NCBI GenBank assembly: GCA_947478935.1
Contig: CANJXV010000017.1
Location: 1-19,069 of the forward strand
Direction of reading: 5' to 3'
DNA from: Comamonadaceae bacterium
Lineage (GTDB): Bacteria > Pseudomonadota > Gammaproteobacteria > Burkholderiales > Burkholderiaceae_C
Length of the DNA stretch: 19,069 bases
Positions 8,216-15,098 of the stretch are shown here, piece after piece (the first letter of the stretch is position 1; each line of letters opens with the position of its first letter). The notes beneath the pieces were generated by a model. It saw only the letters and a program-made list of their open reading frames with translations. It had not been told where the DNA came from and made no database searches. Both the position numbers and the translations under genes were made by a program.

Positions 8216-8488
8216 ATGGCACGAACCGTCACCTGCATCAAACTCGGCACCGAGGCCGAAGGTCTAGATTTCCCCCCCTACCCGGGCGAATTGGGCAAAC
8301 GCATCTGGGAGGGCGTCAGCAAAGAAGCCTGGGCCGCTTGGCTCAAGCACCAGACCATGCTGGTCAATGAAAACCGCCTCAATTTAGCCGACGCCCGGGC
8401 CCGCCAATACCTGGCTCGCCAGATGGAAAACCATTTCTTCGGTAGCGGGGCAGATGCGGCACAGGGCTACGTACCACCATCGGCCTGA
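8216..8488 (+). CDS. yggX: Probable Fe(2+)-trafficking protein YggX
   Basis: A 90-residue protein that matches the YggX family almost end to end: VTCIKLGTEAEGLDFPPYPG (residues 5-24, with the conserved Cys7), VSKEAWAAWLKHQTMLVNEN and the C-terminal ENHFFGSGAD...GYVPPSA. YggX is a small cytoplasmic protein linked to iron handling and protection of Fe-S clusters from oxidative damage. The ATG at 8216 has an AAGG about ten bases upstream. The next gene, mnmC-like, begins 23 bases after the stop, so the two are probably co-transcribed. Confidence 0.96.
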   Translation: MARTVTCIKLGTEAEGLDFPPYPGELGKRIWEGVSKEAWAAWLKHQTMLVNENRLNLADARARQYLARQMENHFFGSGADAAQGYVPPSA

Positions 8489-8511
8489 ATCCGACCCCGC
8501 CGCTAATCTCC

Positions 8512-10215
8512 GTGGCCGCAGGCGCCACCTGCATTCTGGATACCGCCTTCGAGCAGGGTGAAGGTTTTTTACGCGCATGGCGCAGCTATGCGGACGCGAG
8601 CGCGGGCACCGGCCCGTTGCACTATGTTGCCCTTGCGCAGACCGGCCACTGGCCTAGCGCCGAACCACCCACCACATCTTCTCTGCCTGCTCAGATACTG
8701 GCCAGGGCCCTACGCGCCTTGTGTGTAGCGGGACCGCCAGCGCCGGGCTTTTATCGCCTGCCCTTTGACCAAGGCCGCGTGCTGCTGACTTTATGCATTG
8801 GTCCTCGCGCCGCAAGCTTGATGCAGTTGGTGATGCAAGCGGACCACATCGTTGTAAGTACCGACAAGGCATGGGCAGCGAGCGAACTGCGCCGGCTACA
8901 AGCGCTGGCACGCCGAGGCACCACGCTGGCTTGGGCTGATGCGAGCGATATGGGTAAGGCCAGCCCTGCCCTGGATGCCGCTTTATGGAAGCCGCGCGGC
9001 GATGGGATACTGGTTTTTGACCCGTCGTGGGCTCTGCGTAGCAGCCGCGCGGCACCCAACTGTGGATTTGAAAAACCAGGGGACTGCACCGTCATAGGTG
9101 CGGGCATTAGCGGCGCATTGGTGGCGCGCGCTTTAGCTCTACGCGGTTGGCAAGTCACAGTGCTGGAGCGACACAGCCAGGCAGCCTGCGGGGCCTCTGG
9201 CCTGCCTGCGGGCTTGGTCAGCGCTAGTGGTGACGCCTGCGCCGACCCGCTGTTTGCCCTCACCCGAAGCGCCTACCATCTGACGCGCCAAACGCTGCAA
9301 TCGATGCTGGTGCAAGGCGAAGATTGGGATGAAGGCGGCGCGATGCGCGCGCATGCTCCGGGTAGGCGACGAGGCGCCGGTAACACGGAACACGCCGCCG
9401 CAATAGATCACGCAGCAGGGCCTGCCTATGCAGGCGTGCGCAGTCCATGGCGCCCCGAAGCATTGTGGCTAAAACCCCAAGCGTTGATACGCGCCTGCTT
9501 GTCCACCCCCGGCGTAACGCTGCGTTGCGAAGCCGGGGTAGAAAGCTTGCGCTACATAAGCTCGCAATGGAGGGCTACGGCTGCCAACGGCCAAGCATTG
9601 GCAAGCAGCAATTTGCTAGTGCTATGCAATGCCATGGATGCGACGCGACTGCTGGACCAGACGGGTAAAACAGCAGCAGAGGCGTTAAGCCCCGCAGCCG
9701 ACCGCGCTCTAGCGCGGCTGCACCCCAGGTACGGAAGCATTAGCAGCGGCTCCGCAGTGAATTTGCCGAATCGACCGGCACTACCGGTACAAGGAAATGG
9801 CCATTTGTTACCCGCAGTGCCGGGTGCACAGGGCTTGCAATGGATGGCTGGAGCTGGTTTTGAGGCCATGGATAACGCCACCGATGCGCACTGCCATCAA
9901 GCCAACTTGGGGCGTGTTGCGCAGCTAGTACCCGGCCTGGCCGGGCCCTTACAAGTGCAATATGAAGCCGGAAAGCTGGGCCTGTGGCGCGGACAGCGCT
10001 GCGTTTCGCACGACCGTTTACCGCTGGTGGGTCCTGCCACTGTCGGCGGCGAAAACGGCTTGTGGATGTGCCTGGCCATGGGTGCGCGTGGGCTCACCTT
10101 TGCGGCACTGTGCGCCGAGTTGCTGGCAGCGCACCTCATGGCTGAGCCGCTACCCCTGCCCCAGCGTTTGGCGCGCCTACTTAATGTGCAGCGCTTGCAA
10201 GGCCGCAAAAGCTAA
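8512..10215 (+). CDS. mnmC: MnmC-type protein: degenerate methyltransferase half plus FAD-dependent cmnm5s2U oxidoreductase half
   Basis: A 567-residue protein starting at GTG; no ATG, GTG or TTG exists between the upstream in-frame stop near 8443 and 8512. Residues 191-221 (VIGAGISGALVARALALRGW) form an FAD-binding Rossmann motif, followed by ASGLPAGLVSA. The C-terminus (RCVSHDRLPLVGP, MGARGLTFAALCAELLAAHL) is typical of the MnmC oxidoreductase domain, which removes the carboxymethyl group from cmnm5s2U34 in tRNA. The N-terminal ~180 residues align with the SAM methyltransferase half, but the first ~50 residues are missing. The SAM motif expected as ETGFGxGLNFL reads DTAFEQGEGFL (10-20), and the DGFAPxKNP motif is replaced by VVSTDKAWA. 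The H-x-S-P-D-D motif usual after the FAD loop also reads ASGDACADP. The oxidoreductase may work; the methyltransferase probably does not. Confidence 0.85.
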   Translation: MAAGATCILDTAFEQGEGFLRAWRSYADASAGTGPLHYVALAQTGHWPSAEPPTTSSLPAQILARALRALCVAGPPAPGFYRLPFDQGRVLLTLCIGPRAASLMQLVMQADHIVVSTDKAWAASELRRLQALARRGTTLAWADASDMGKASPALDAALWKPRGDGILVFDPSWALRSSRAAPNCGFEKPGDCTVIGAGISGALVARALALRGWQVTVLERHSQAACGASGLPAGLVSASGDACADPLFALTRSAYHLTRQTLQSMLVQGEDWDEGGAMRAHAPGRRRGAGNTEHAAAIDHAAGPAYAGVRSPWRPEALWLKPQALIRACLSTPGVTLRCEAGVESLRYISSQWRATAANGQALASSNLLVLCNAMDATRLLDQTGKTAAEALSPAADRALARLHPRYGSISSGSAVNLPNRPALPVQGNGHLLPAVPGAQGLQWMAGAGFEAMDNATDAHCHQANLGRVAQLVPGLAGPLQVQYEAGKLGLWRGQRCVSHDRLPLVGPATVGGENGLWMCLAMGARGLTFAALCAELLAAHLMAEPLPLPQRLARLLNVQRLQGRKS

Positions 10216-10235
10216 AGCGACTTTCAGCGGTTTTT
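10203..10235 (+). terminator. Candidate intrinsic terminator of the yggX-mnmC unit
   Basis: CCGC (10203-10206) pairs with GCGG (10227-10230) and AAAG (10208-10211) with CTTT (10221-10224), leaving a 9-base loop and a small internal bulge, followed by TTTTT (10231-10235). It overlaps the mnmC stop and the stop of the convergent permease gene. The stem is imperfect, so the call is moderate. Confidence 0.4.
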
Positions 10236-11192
10236 CAGATAAGGCTTACCCAAAGCCGCCGGCGCCACGGCGCGACCAACAAAACCGGCAAGTAACACCA
10301 CCGTCATCAAATAGGGCAGCGCCTGAATCGCCTGCACCGGCACCTCACCCAAACCGGGCAGCGCCATCCCTTGCAAGCGCATGGCAATGGCATCGAGCAA
10401 GCCAAACAGCAGGCAAGCGCCCAATGCGCTCCAGGGTTTCCAGCGCCCGAAAATCAATGCGGCCAGCGCCATAAAGCCGCGCCCTGCCGTCATGTGCGGA
10501 GAAAAATTGGCGCTTTGCGCCAACACCAAATAGCTACCGGCCAAACCGCACAAAAGCCCGTTGATAGCCAGGGCCGCATAACGCAAGCGCTGCACAGACA
10601 CGCCAGCCGCATCGACCATTTGTGGGTTCTCGCCTACGGCACGCAAACGCAAACCAAAGCGGGTGCGGTACAGAACATACCAGGCTACCGGCACCAAAGC
10701 GTAGGCGCAATAGACCAGCAAGTTGTGGCCCAGCAGCGCTTGCCCGATGATCGGCCCCAGCCAGGGCAGTGGCTGCACCGCTTGCACCAGCCATTGCCAA
10801 TGCGCCTGCACCCGCACATCCACCGACAAAGGCGGGGTTTGACCGCCTTGCGCAAACCATGCGATGCCCAGCACGACGGTCAGGCCGGCCGCGATGATGT
10901 TGAGCGCCACGCCAGACACTACCTGGTCGCCCGGGTAACTGACGCAGGCCAGCCCATGCAAGGACGACAGCAAGACGCCCACGACCATCGCGGCAAGCAG
11001 CGCCAGCGTGGTGGAACCGGTAAAGGCACCCGCCGCACCAGCGGCAAAGGCGGCAAACAACATCTTGCCTTCCAGCCCAATGTCCACCACTCCCGAACGC
11101 TCAGAAAACAAACCGGCCAGCGCACACAAGACCAAAGGCGTAGCCAGGCGCACCGCCGAAGCCAGGACCGAGGCAATCAGCGTTTCATCCAT
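10224..11192 (-). CDS. Nucleoside-type ABC transporter permease 2 (BPD_transp_2 family)
   Basis: A 322-residue integral membrane permease with about eight or nine hydrophobic segments. Diagnostic family motifs are FSERSGVVDIGLEGKMLFAA near the N-terminus and RAVGENPQMVDAAGVSVQRL in the cytoplasmic loop that contacts the ATPase. It pairs with the permease just upstream and belongs to the BMP-dependent nucleoside importers (YufQ/NupC-type). Start: ATG at 11192, preceded by GGAG six bases upstream; an ATG at 11204 is possible but lacks this site, and homologues begin at the M-D-x-T-L-I segment. It overlaps the previous gene by eight bases, implying translational coupling. It is the last gene of the minus-strand operon. 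Confidence 0.92.
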   Translation of the reverse strand: MDETLIASVLASAVRLATPLVLCALAGLFSERSGVVDIGLEGKMLFAAFAAGAAGAFTGSTTLALLAAMVVGVLLSSLHGLACVSYPGDQVVSGVALNIIAAGLTVVLGIAWFAQGGQTPPLSVDVRVQAHWQWLVQAVQPLPWLGPIIGQALLGHNLLVYCAYALVPVAWYVLYRTRFGLRLRAVGENPQMVDAAGVSVQRLRYAALAINGLLCGLAGSYLVLAQSANFSPHMTAGRGFMALAALIFGRWKPWSALGACLLFGLLDAIAMRLQGMALPGLGEVPVQAIQALPYLMTVVLLAGFVGRAVAPAALGKPYLKNR

Positions 11193-12300
11193 GCGCTGCT
11201 CCATGCAAGTTCAGGGTCCGTAAAACGGCCGCAAGCGGCCTGGCCATCACGTAGCTCATAGCCCCGGAAAACAACACTACAAAGCCTTGCAGCATGACCA
11301 CCATATCGCGGCTAAAACCCGGTACATCAAAAGCCACTTCAGCCCCACCCTGGAATAGCGCCCCAAACAAAATACTGGCCAGTACTACACCCACCGGATG
11401 GTTACGCCCCATTAAGGCCACCGCAATACCGGTAAACCCGGCACCGCTGACAAACTCCAGCACGAGCCTGCCGCTAACCCCAGCCACTTCGTTCATACCT
11501 ACCATGCCCGCCAGCGCACCACTAATCGCCATGGCCAGCACAATATGCCGTCGCGGCCGGATACCCGCATAAGCCGCAGCACTGGGGCTAGAGCCCACGG
11601 CCCGAAGCCGGTAACCGCTGCGGCTATGCCACAGAAAAAAATACACCACCACGCAGGCCAGCAAGGCCAGCAGCAAGCTGGCATTTAGCGGTGAGCCGGG
11701 CCAATCGACACCCACCAGTGCCAGTAATTCACGCACCGATATCAAGTGCGCTGAAGGTGCAAAAGCCGCACTTTCGATCGCAACATTGCCAGGCGCACGC
11801 AATTGATTCACCAACAAATACACCAGCAAGGTGCTGGCCAGAAAGTTAAACATGATGGTGGTAATCACCACATGGCTGCCTCGGTAGGCTTGCAAATAGC
11901 CGGGAATCGCAGCCCAGACCATGCCAAATAGCGCGCCACAGACCAGCATCAAAGGCAGCATGGCCCAGCCGGGTAAAACCGGGGACAACCAAAGCGCCAC
12001 TAGGGCTGTGCCCAAACCACCCAAAGTGGCCTGGCCTTCACCGCCGATATTGAACAAACCGCCATGAAAAGCCACGGCGACCGCCAGGCCCGTAAAGATA
12101 AAACTGGTCGCGTAATACAAGGTGTAGCTCAAGCCACGCGGAGTGCCAAATGCGCCTTGCACCAACGCCGCCAACACTTGCGAAGGGCTTTGCCCGACCA
12201 GCGCCACGACAATGCCCGCGACCAGTAAGGCAACCGCTAGGCATACTACCGGCAAAAGCCCAATATCAGCCCAACGCGGCAAAGCGGTCGTCTGGCTCAT
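11185..12300 (-). CDS. Nucleoside-type ABC transporter permease 1 (BPD_transp_2 family)
   Basis: A 371-residue membrane permease with many hydrophobic helices. Family hallmarks include FHGGLFNIGGEGQATLGGLG, HVVITTIMFNFLAS and the ATPase-contact loop RAVGSSPSAAAYAGI, matching YufP/NupB-type permeases of BMP-dependent nucleoside importers. The ATG at 12300 overlaps the stop of the upstream ATPase gene as ATGA, a classic coupling arrangement, so the open frame extending upstream to 12345 is not used. It acts in the inner membrane as half of the translocation pore, together with the next permease. Confidence 0.92.
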   Translation of the reverse strand: MSQTTALPRWADIGLLPVVCLAVALLVAGIVVALVGQSPSQVLAALVQGAFGTPRGLSYTLYYATSFIFTGLAVAVAFHGGLFNIGGEGQATLGGLGTALVALWLSPVLPGWAMLPLMLVCGALFGMVWAAIPGYLQAYRGSHVVITTIMFNFLASTLLVYLLVNQLRAPGNVAIESAAFAPSAHLISVRELLALVGVDWPGSPLNASLLLALLACVVVYFFLWHSRSGYRLRAVGSSPSAAAYAGIRPRRHIVLAMAISGALAGMVGMNEVAGVSGRLVLEFVSGAGFTGIAVALMGRNHPVGVVLASILFGALFQGGAEVAFDVPGFSRDMVVMLQGFVVLFSGAMSYVMARPLAAVLRTLNLHGAAHG

Positions 12301-13871
12301 GTCGTCACACCTGCCATCAAGAGGCCCAGGCGCTCTTCGCTGCATTCGGCAATATCTAGTGCACCGGTAACACGCCCTTGAACCATCACCAGCACCCGAT
12401 CCGACAAAGCCAAAATTTCATCCAGTTCGCTGGACACCAGAAGCACCGCACAACCTGCGTCGCGCATAGCGCGCAACTGCGAATAAATAAACTCAATCGC
12501 GCCAATGTCTACGCCCCGAGTTGGCTGGCCTACCAGCAGCACGCGCGGCGCTTGGCCCAGCTCACGCGCCAACACCAGTTTTTGCTGGTTGCCCCCAGAA
12601 AATTTACGGCTGCCCAGCGTCGCTTTGCGCGGACGCACATCAAAGCGCTCCATGATGTCTGCGGTGGCCGCTCGCATGGCGCCAGCGCGCATCCAGCCGG
12701 TTCGGCAAAACTGCGAAAGGTGTTCATAACCCAAAACCGCCGACTCCCAAGCTTGAAATTCCATCACCAAAGCCCGCGCCTGTCGGTCTTCGGGCACATG
12801 CGCCAAGCCGATCGTGCGCGCGGTAAAGGGGTCCAACCAGGCGTCACTGACAAACTGCCGCCCTAGGACCTGCATGCTGCCGCCATCGGGCGCGGCCAGG
12901 CCGGACAAAATATCGAGCAACTCGCTTTGCCCGTTACCGGAGACACCCGCTATGCCAACGATCTCGCCGGCGCGCAATTGCAAGCCCACTTCAAACAGCC
13001 GCTGTACACCGCTGGCATCGCGCAGTTGCAAGCCTTGGGCTAGTAAAACAGGTGTGGTATCGCGCTGCGGCGCGGCTACGACAGGCGGCCTGCCCAACTG
13101 CACTTTGCGGCCCACCATCGCCTGGGCCAAGCCTTCCATGCTGGCAAGCGCTATCGGCATATCGGCCACCACGCGCCCGGCGCGCATAACGGTTACTTGG
13201 TCGCAAAGCGTCAGCACTTCTTTGAGCTTGTGAGTAATCAAAATCACGGTGCTGCCCTGCGCGCGCAACTGGCTCAGAACTGCAAATAATTGCTGCGTTT
13301 CCTGCGGTGTCAATACAGCGGTGGGCTCATCCAAAATGAGGATTCGAGCGCCCCGATACAGGGCTTTCAAAATCTCTAAACGCTGGCGGTCGCCCACCGC
13401 CAAATCCGCCACGGTGGCATCCAGCGCCACGCGCAGTCCGGTGGACTGCATCAAAGCCTCCAAGCGCTTGCGCATCGGCCCGATGGCGGTGGGCAAATGC
13501 CAGTGCGGCTCGGCGCCCAGCATCACATTTTCTAGGGCAGTGAGGGTTTCGACCAGCATAAAGTGCTGGTGCACCATGCCTATGCCGCAAGCAATCGCGT
13601 CATCCGCATTGCGAATCTGCACCGGCTTGCCAAAGACCTCGATGCGGCCACTATCAGCCGGATAAAACCCATACAGCACCGACATGAGCGTGCTCTTGCC
13701 GGCGCCGTTTTCACCAATCAGGCCGTGCAAGCTGCCTTGCGCCACTAAGAAGTTCACGTCCGTATTGGCCAGCACATCGCCAAATCGCTTATGGATACCG
13801 GCCATCTGCAAGGCCGGTAAGGAGGTCACCTCGGCCACTGCGGCCGGGCTTGCAGGATTTACAGCTTGCAA
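12297..13871 (-). CDS. ABC transporter ATP-binding protein, two NBDs (nucleoside/sugar type)
   Basis: A 524-residue protein with two nucleotide-binding domains, as in RbsA/YufO. NBD1: Walker A GENGAGKST (53-61), Q-loop HQHF (101-104), signature LAVGDRQR (157-164), Walker B ILILDEP (177-183), H-loop His214. NBD2: degenerate Walker A GVSGNGQS (309-316), signature SGGNQQK (425-431), and GQPTRGVD in place of a Walker B glutamate, so NBD2 is probably non-hydrolysing, as usual in this subfamily. It powers uptake through the two permeases. The longest start is a TTG at 13871, inside the end of the binding-protein gene; GTG at 13838 or 13829 would also keep the first beta strand, so the start is uncertain. 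Confidence 0.94.
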   Translation of the reverse strand: MQAVNPASPAAVAEVTSLPALQMAGIHKRFGDVLANTDVNFLVAQGSLHGLIGENGAGKSTLMSVLYGFYPADSGRIEVFGKPVQIRNADDAIACGIGMVHQHFMLVETLTALENVMLGAEPHWHLPTAIGPMRKRLEALMQSTGLRVALDATVADLAVGDRQRLEILKALYRGARILILDEPTAVLTPQETQQLFAVLSQLRAQGSTVILITHKLKEVLTLCDQVTVMRAGRVVADMPIALASMEGLAQAMVGRKVQLGRPPVVAAPQRDTTPVLLAQGLQLRDASGVQRLFEVGLQLRAGEIVGIAGVSGNGQSELLDILSGLAAPDGGSMQVLGRQFVSDAWLDPFTARTIGLAHVPEDRQARALVMEFQAWESAVLGYEHLSQFCRTGWMRAGAMRAATADIMERFDVRPRKATLGSRKFSGGNQQKLVLARELGQAPRVLLVGQPTRGVDIGAIEFIYSQLRAMRDAGCAVLLVSSELDEILALSDRVLVMVQGRVTGALDIAECSEERLGLLMAGVTT

Positions 13872-14839
13872 GCGTTATCGGCCATGTAGTCGGCCACTTT
13901 GATTTTTCCGCTGATGATGTCAGCCTTGGCAGCATCGACTTTTTTCTTCATGTCAGCGCTGACCAGTTTGGCATTGTTGTCATCCATCGCGTAGTCCACG
14001 CCGCCCTCTTTGAGGCCCAGAATCGACAAGCCTGGCTTGTGCGCCATGGCCACGTTATAGACCGCCACATCCACGCGCTTGAGCATGGAGGTAAGCATAG
14101 TGCCAGGCTGCAAATGGTTTTGGTTGCTGTCCACACCGATAGCCAGTTTGCCCGCGTCCTTCGCCGCTTGGTACACACCAATACCCGTGCCGCCCGCAGC
14201 GGCAAACACCACGTCCACGCCTTGTGCAAACTGGGCTTTAGTCAGTTCCCCACCCCGTGTAGGGTCGTTCCAGGCGGCGCCGGTGGTGCCGGTCATATTG
14301 CCAGTCACCGTGGCTTTGGAATTGGCGAACAAGGCACCCTGGCGGTAGCCGCATTCAAACTTGCGGATAAGTGGAATGTCCATGCCGCCGATAAAGCCGA
14401 CCTTGCCGCTTTTGCTAGCCATCGCTGCCATTACGCCGACCAAAAAGCTGCCTTCCTGCTCTTTGAAAACCACCGACTGCACGTTGGGGGCATCCACCAC
14501 CATATCCACAATCGCGAATTGCAGCTTAGGAAATTCTTTGGCTACTTTTTCAATGCTCGATGCTTGCGAAAAGCCCACGCCAATAATCGGGGTGGCACCT
14601 TTTTCAGCCATCCGGCGCACCGCTTGCTCGCGCTGCGACTCATTGCTGATTTCAAATTCAAGGTATTTCTTGCCGGTTTCTTTAGCCCACTTTTGCATGC
14701 CGTTGTAGGCTGCTTCGTTGAAGGACTTATCGAACTTTCCGCCCATGTCGTAAATAACAGCCGGCTCAGCCAGCGCAGGAATGGCAGCAGCCATAGACAA
14801 AGCCAGTATGCCGGTTTGGAAAACATGAGCAGTACGCAT
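13859..14839 (-). CDS. BMP-family periplasmic nucleoside-binding protein
   Basis: A 326-residue substrate-binding protein of the BMP/PnrA (basic membrane protein) family. An N-terminal Sec signal peptide (MRTAHVFQTGILALSMAAAI, cleavage probably after PALA) lacks a lipobox cysteine, so the mature protein is likely soluble in the periplasm. Core motifs are VIYDMGGKFDKSFNEAAYNG, GVGFSQASSIEKVAKEFP, GKVGFIGGMDIPLIRKFECG, FAAAGGTGIGVYQAAK and IGVDSNQNHLQPG. Family members bind purine or pyrimidine nucleosides. The ATG at 14839 is chosen because it gives a proper signal peptide and has AGGA nine bases upstream; the longer reading from 14911 would place an intrinsic terminator inside the coding region. 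First gene of the operon. Confidence 0.94.
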   Translation of the reverse strand: MRTAHVFQTGILALSMAAAIPALAEPAVIYDMGGKFDKSFNEAAYNGMQKWAKETGKKYLEFEISNESQREQAVRRMAEKGATPIIGVGFSQASSIEKVAKEFPKLQFAIVDMVVDAPNVQSVVFKEQEGSFLVGVMAAMASKSGKVGFIGGMDIPLIRKFECGYRQGALFANSKATVTGNMTGTTGAAWNDPTRGGELTKAQFAQGVDVVFAAAGGTGIGVYQAAKDAGKLAIGVDSNQNHLQPGTMLTSMLKRVDVAVYNVAMAHKPGLSILGLKEGGVDYAMDDNNAKLVSADMKKKVDAAKADIISGKIKVADYMADNACKL

Positions 14840-14870
14840 AAATAGGGTTCCTAGCAAAGATGAAATAAAT

Positions 14871-14896
14871 AAAAAGCACGCCGCAAAGCGGCATGC
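14871..14896 (-). terminator. Strong intrinsic terminator in the leader of the BMP operon (candidate attenuator)
   Basis: On the minus strand GCAUGCCGC and GCGGCGUGC form a 9-bp stem (one U-G wobble) closed by a UUU loop and followed immediately by UUUUU and then AUUUAUUU. It lies 32 bases before the BMP start codon. The gene upstream is divergent, so no minus-strand gene ends here. The most natural reading is premature termination in the operon's own leader. On the plus strand the hairpin is not followed by T, so it is directional. Confidence 0.75.
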
Positions 14897-14901
14897 CAAA
14901 C

Positions 14902-14944
14902 GGTGTGCCACGGTGGCCTTACGCCTGCAAAGCTCGGTGACACC
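14902..14944 (-). promoter_or_regulatory. Foldable 5' leader, candidate riboswitch or attenuator sensor
   Basis: Read on the minus strand, the leader starts GGUGU (14944-14940) and pairs with ACACC (14906-14902). Between them lie a possible hairpin, GCUUU / AAGGC with an 8-base loop, and a GCCAC / GUGGC pair. The segment GUGGCA (14911-14906) can instead pair with UGCCGC (14893-14888), the 5' arm of the terminator, giving an antiterminator. Mutually exclusive pairing ahead of a terminator is the hallmark of attenuation. I cannot assign a known RNA class with confidence. Confidence 0.4.
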
Positions 14945-14949
14945 AGGTC

Positions 14950-14978
14950 ATCATACGTGAGCCCACAGGCTGCCGCAA
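14950..14978 (-). promoter_or_regulatory. Candidate sigma-70 promoter of the BMP operon
   Basis: On the minus strand, TTGCGG (14978-14973), a 17-base spacer, then TATGAT (14955-14950), which matches five of six bases of the -10 consensus. Transcription would start near 14943, exactly at the 5' edge of the foldable leader, and reach the BMP start after about 104 bases. Confidence 0.45.
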
Positions 14979-15018
14979 GCAAACCCACAGCCCCTAATCC
15001 AGGCGCTTGCTCTACACT

Positions 15019-15034
15019 CGCTAAAGCCTTAGCG
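15019..15034. promoter_or_regulatory. Perfect palindrome, candidate operator between the divergent operons
   Basis: CGCTAA (15019-15024), AGCC, TTAGCG (15029-15034): a perfect 6-4-6 inverted repeat in the 259-base gap between the BMP and ribokinase starts. Its position, about 65 bases upstream of the ribokinase start and 40 bases behind the BMP promoter candidate, suits a transcription-factor site. No regulator gene is present in the window to pair it with. Confidence 0.35.
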
Positions 15035-15098
15035 CGGGGTGATTGGGCCTGCGCATATCGGCGTACAAGTTTTGAAAGAAATTCTCCATGGTGCTTAC

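Noticed and set aside
10371..11261. Long plus-strand open frame opposite the second permease
   Set aside because: Its glutamine/arginine/histidine-rich composition reflects the complement of membrane-protein codons; the minus-strand permease is certain.
13850..14845. Long plus-strand open frame opposite the BMP gene
   Set aside because: It is a histidine-rich antisense reading of a clear BMP-family gene with no start signal or known motif.
14840..14911. Longer BMP protein starting at the ATG at 14911
   Set aside because: It would add an atypical cysteine/phenylalanine-rich leader and place the strong terminator inside the coding region; the ATG at 14839 gives a normal signal peptide and a ribosome binding site.
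15007..15035. TTGCTC-N17-TAGCGC as ribokinase promoter
   Set aside because: The -10 match is too poor; the ribokinase promoter could not be located with confidence.
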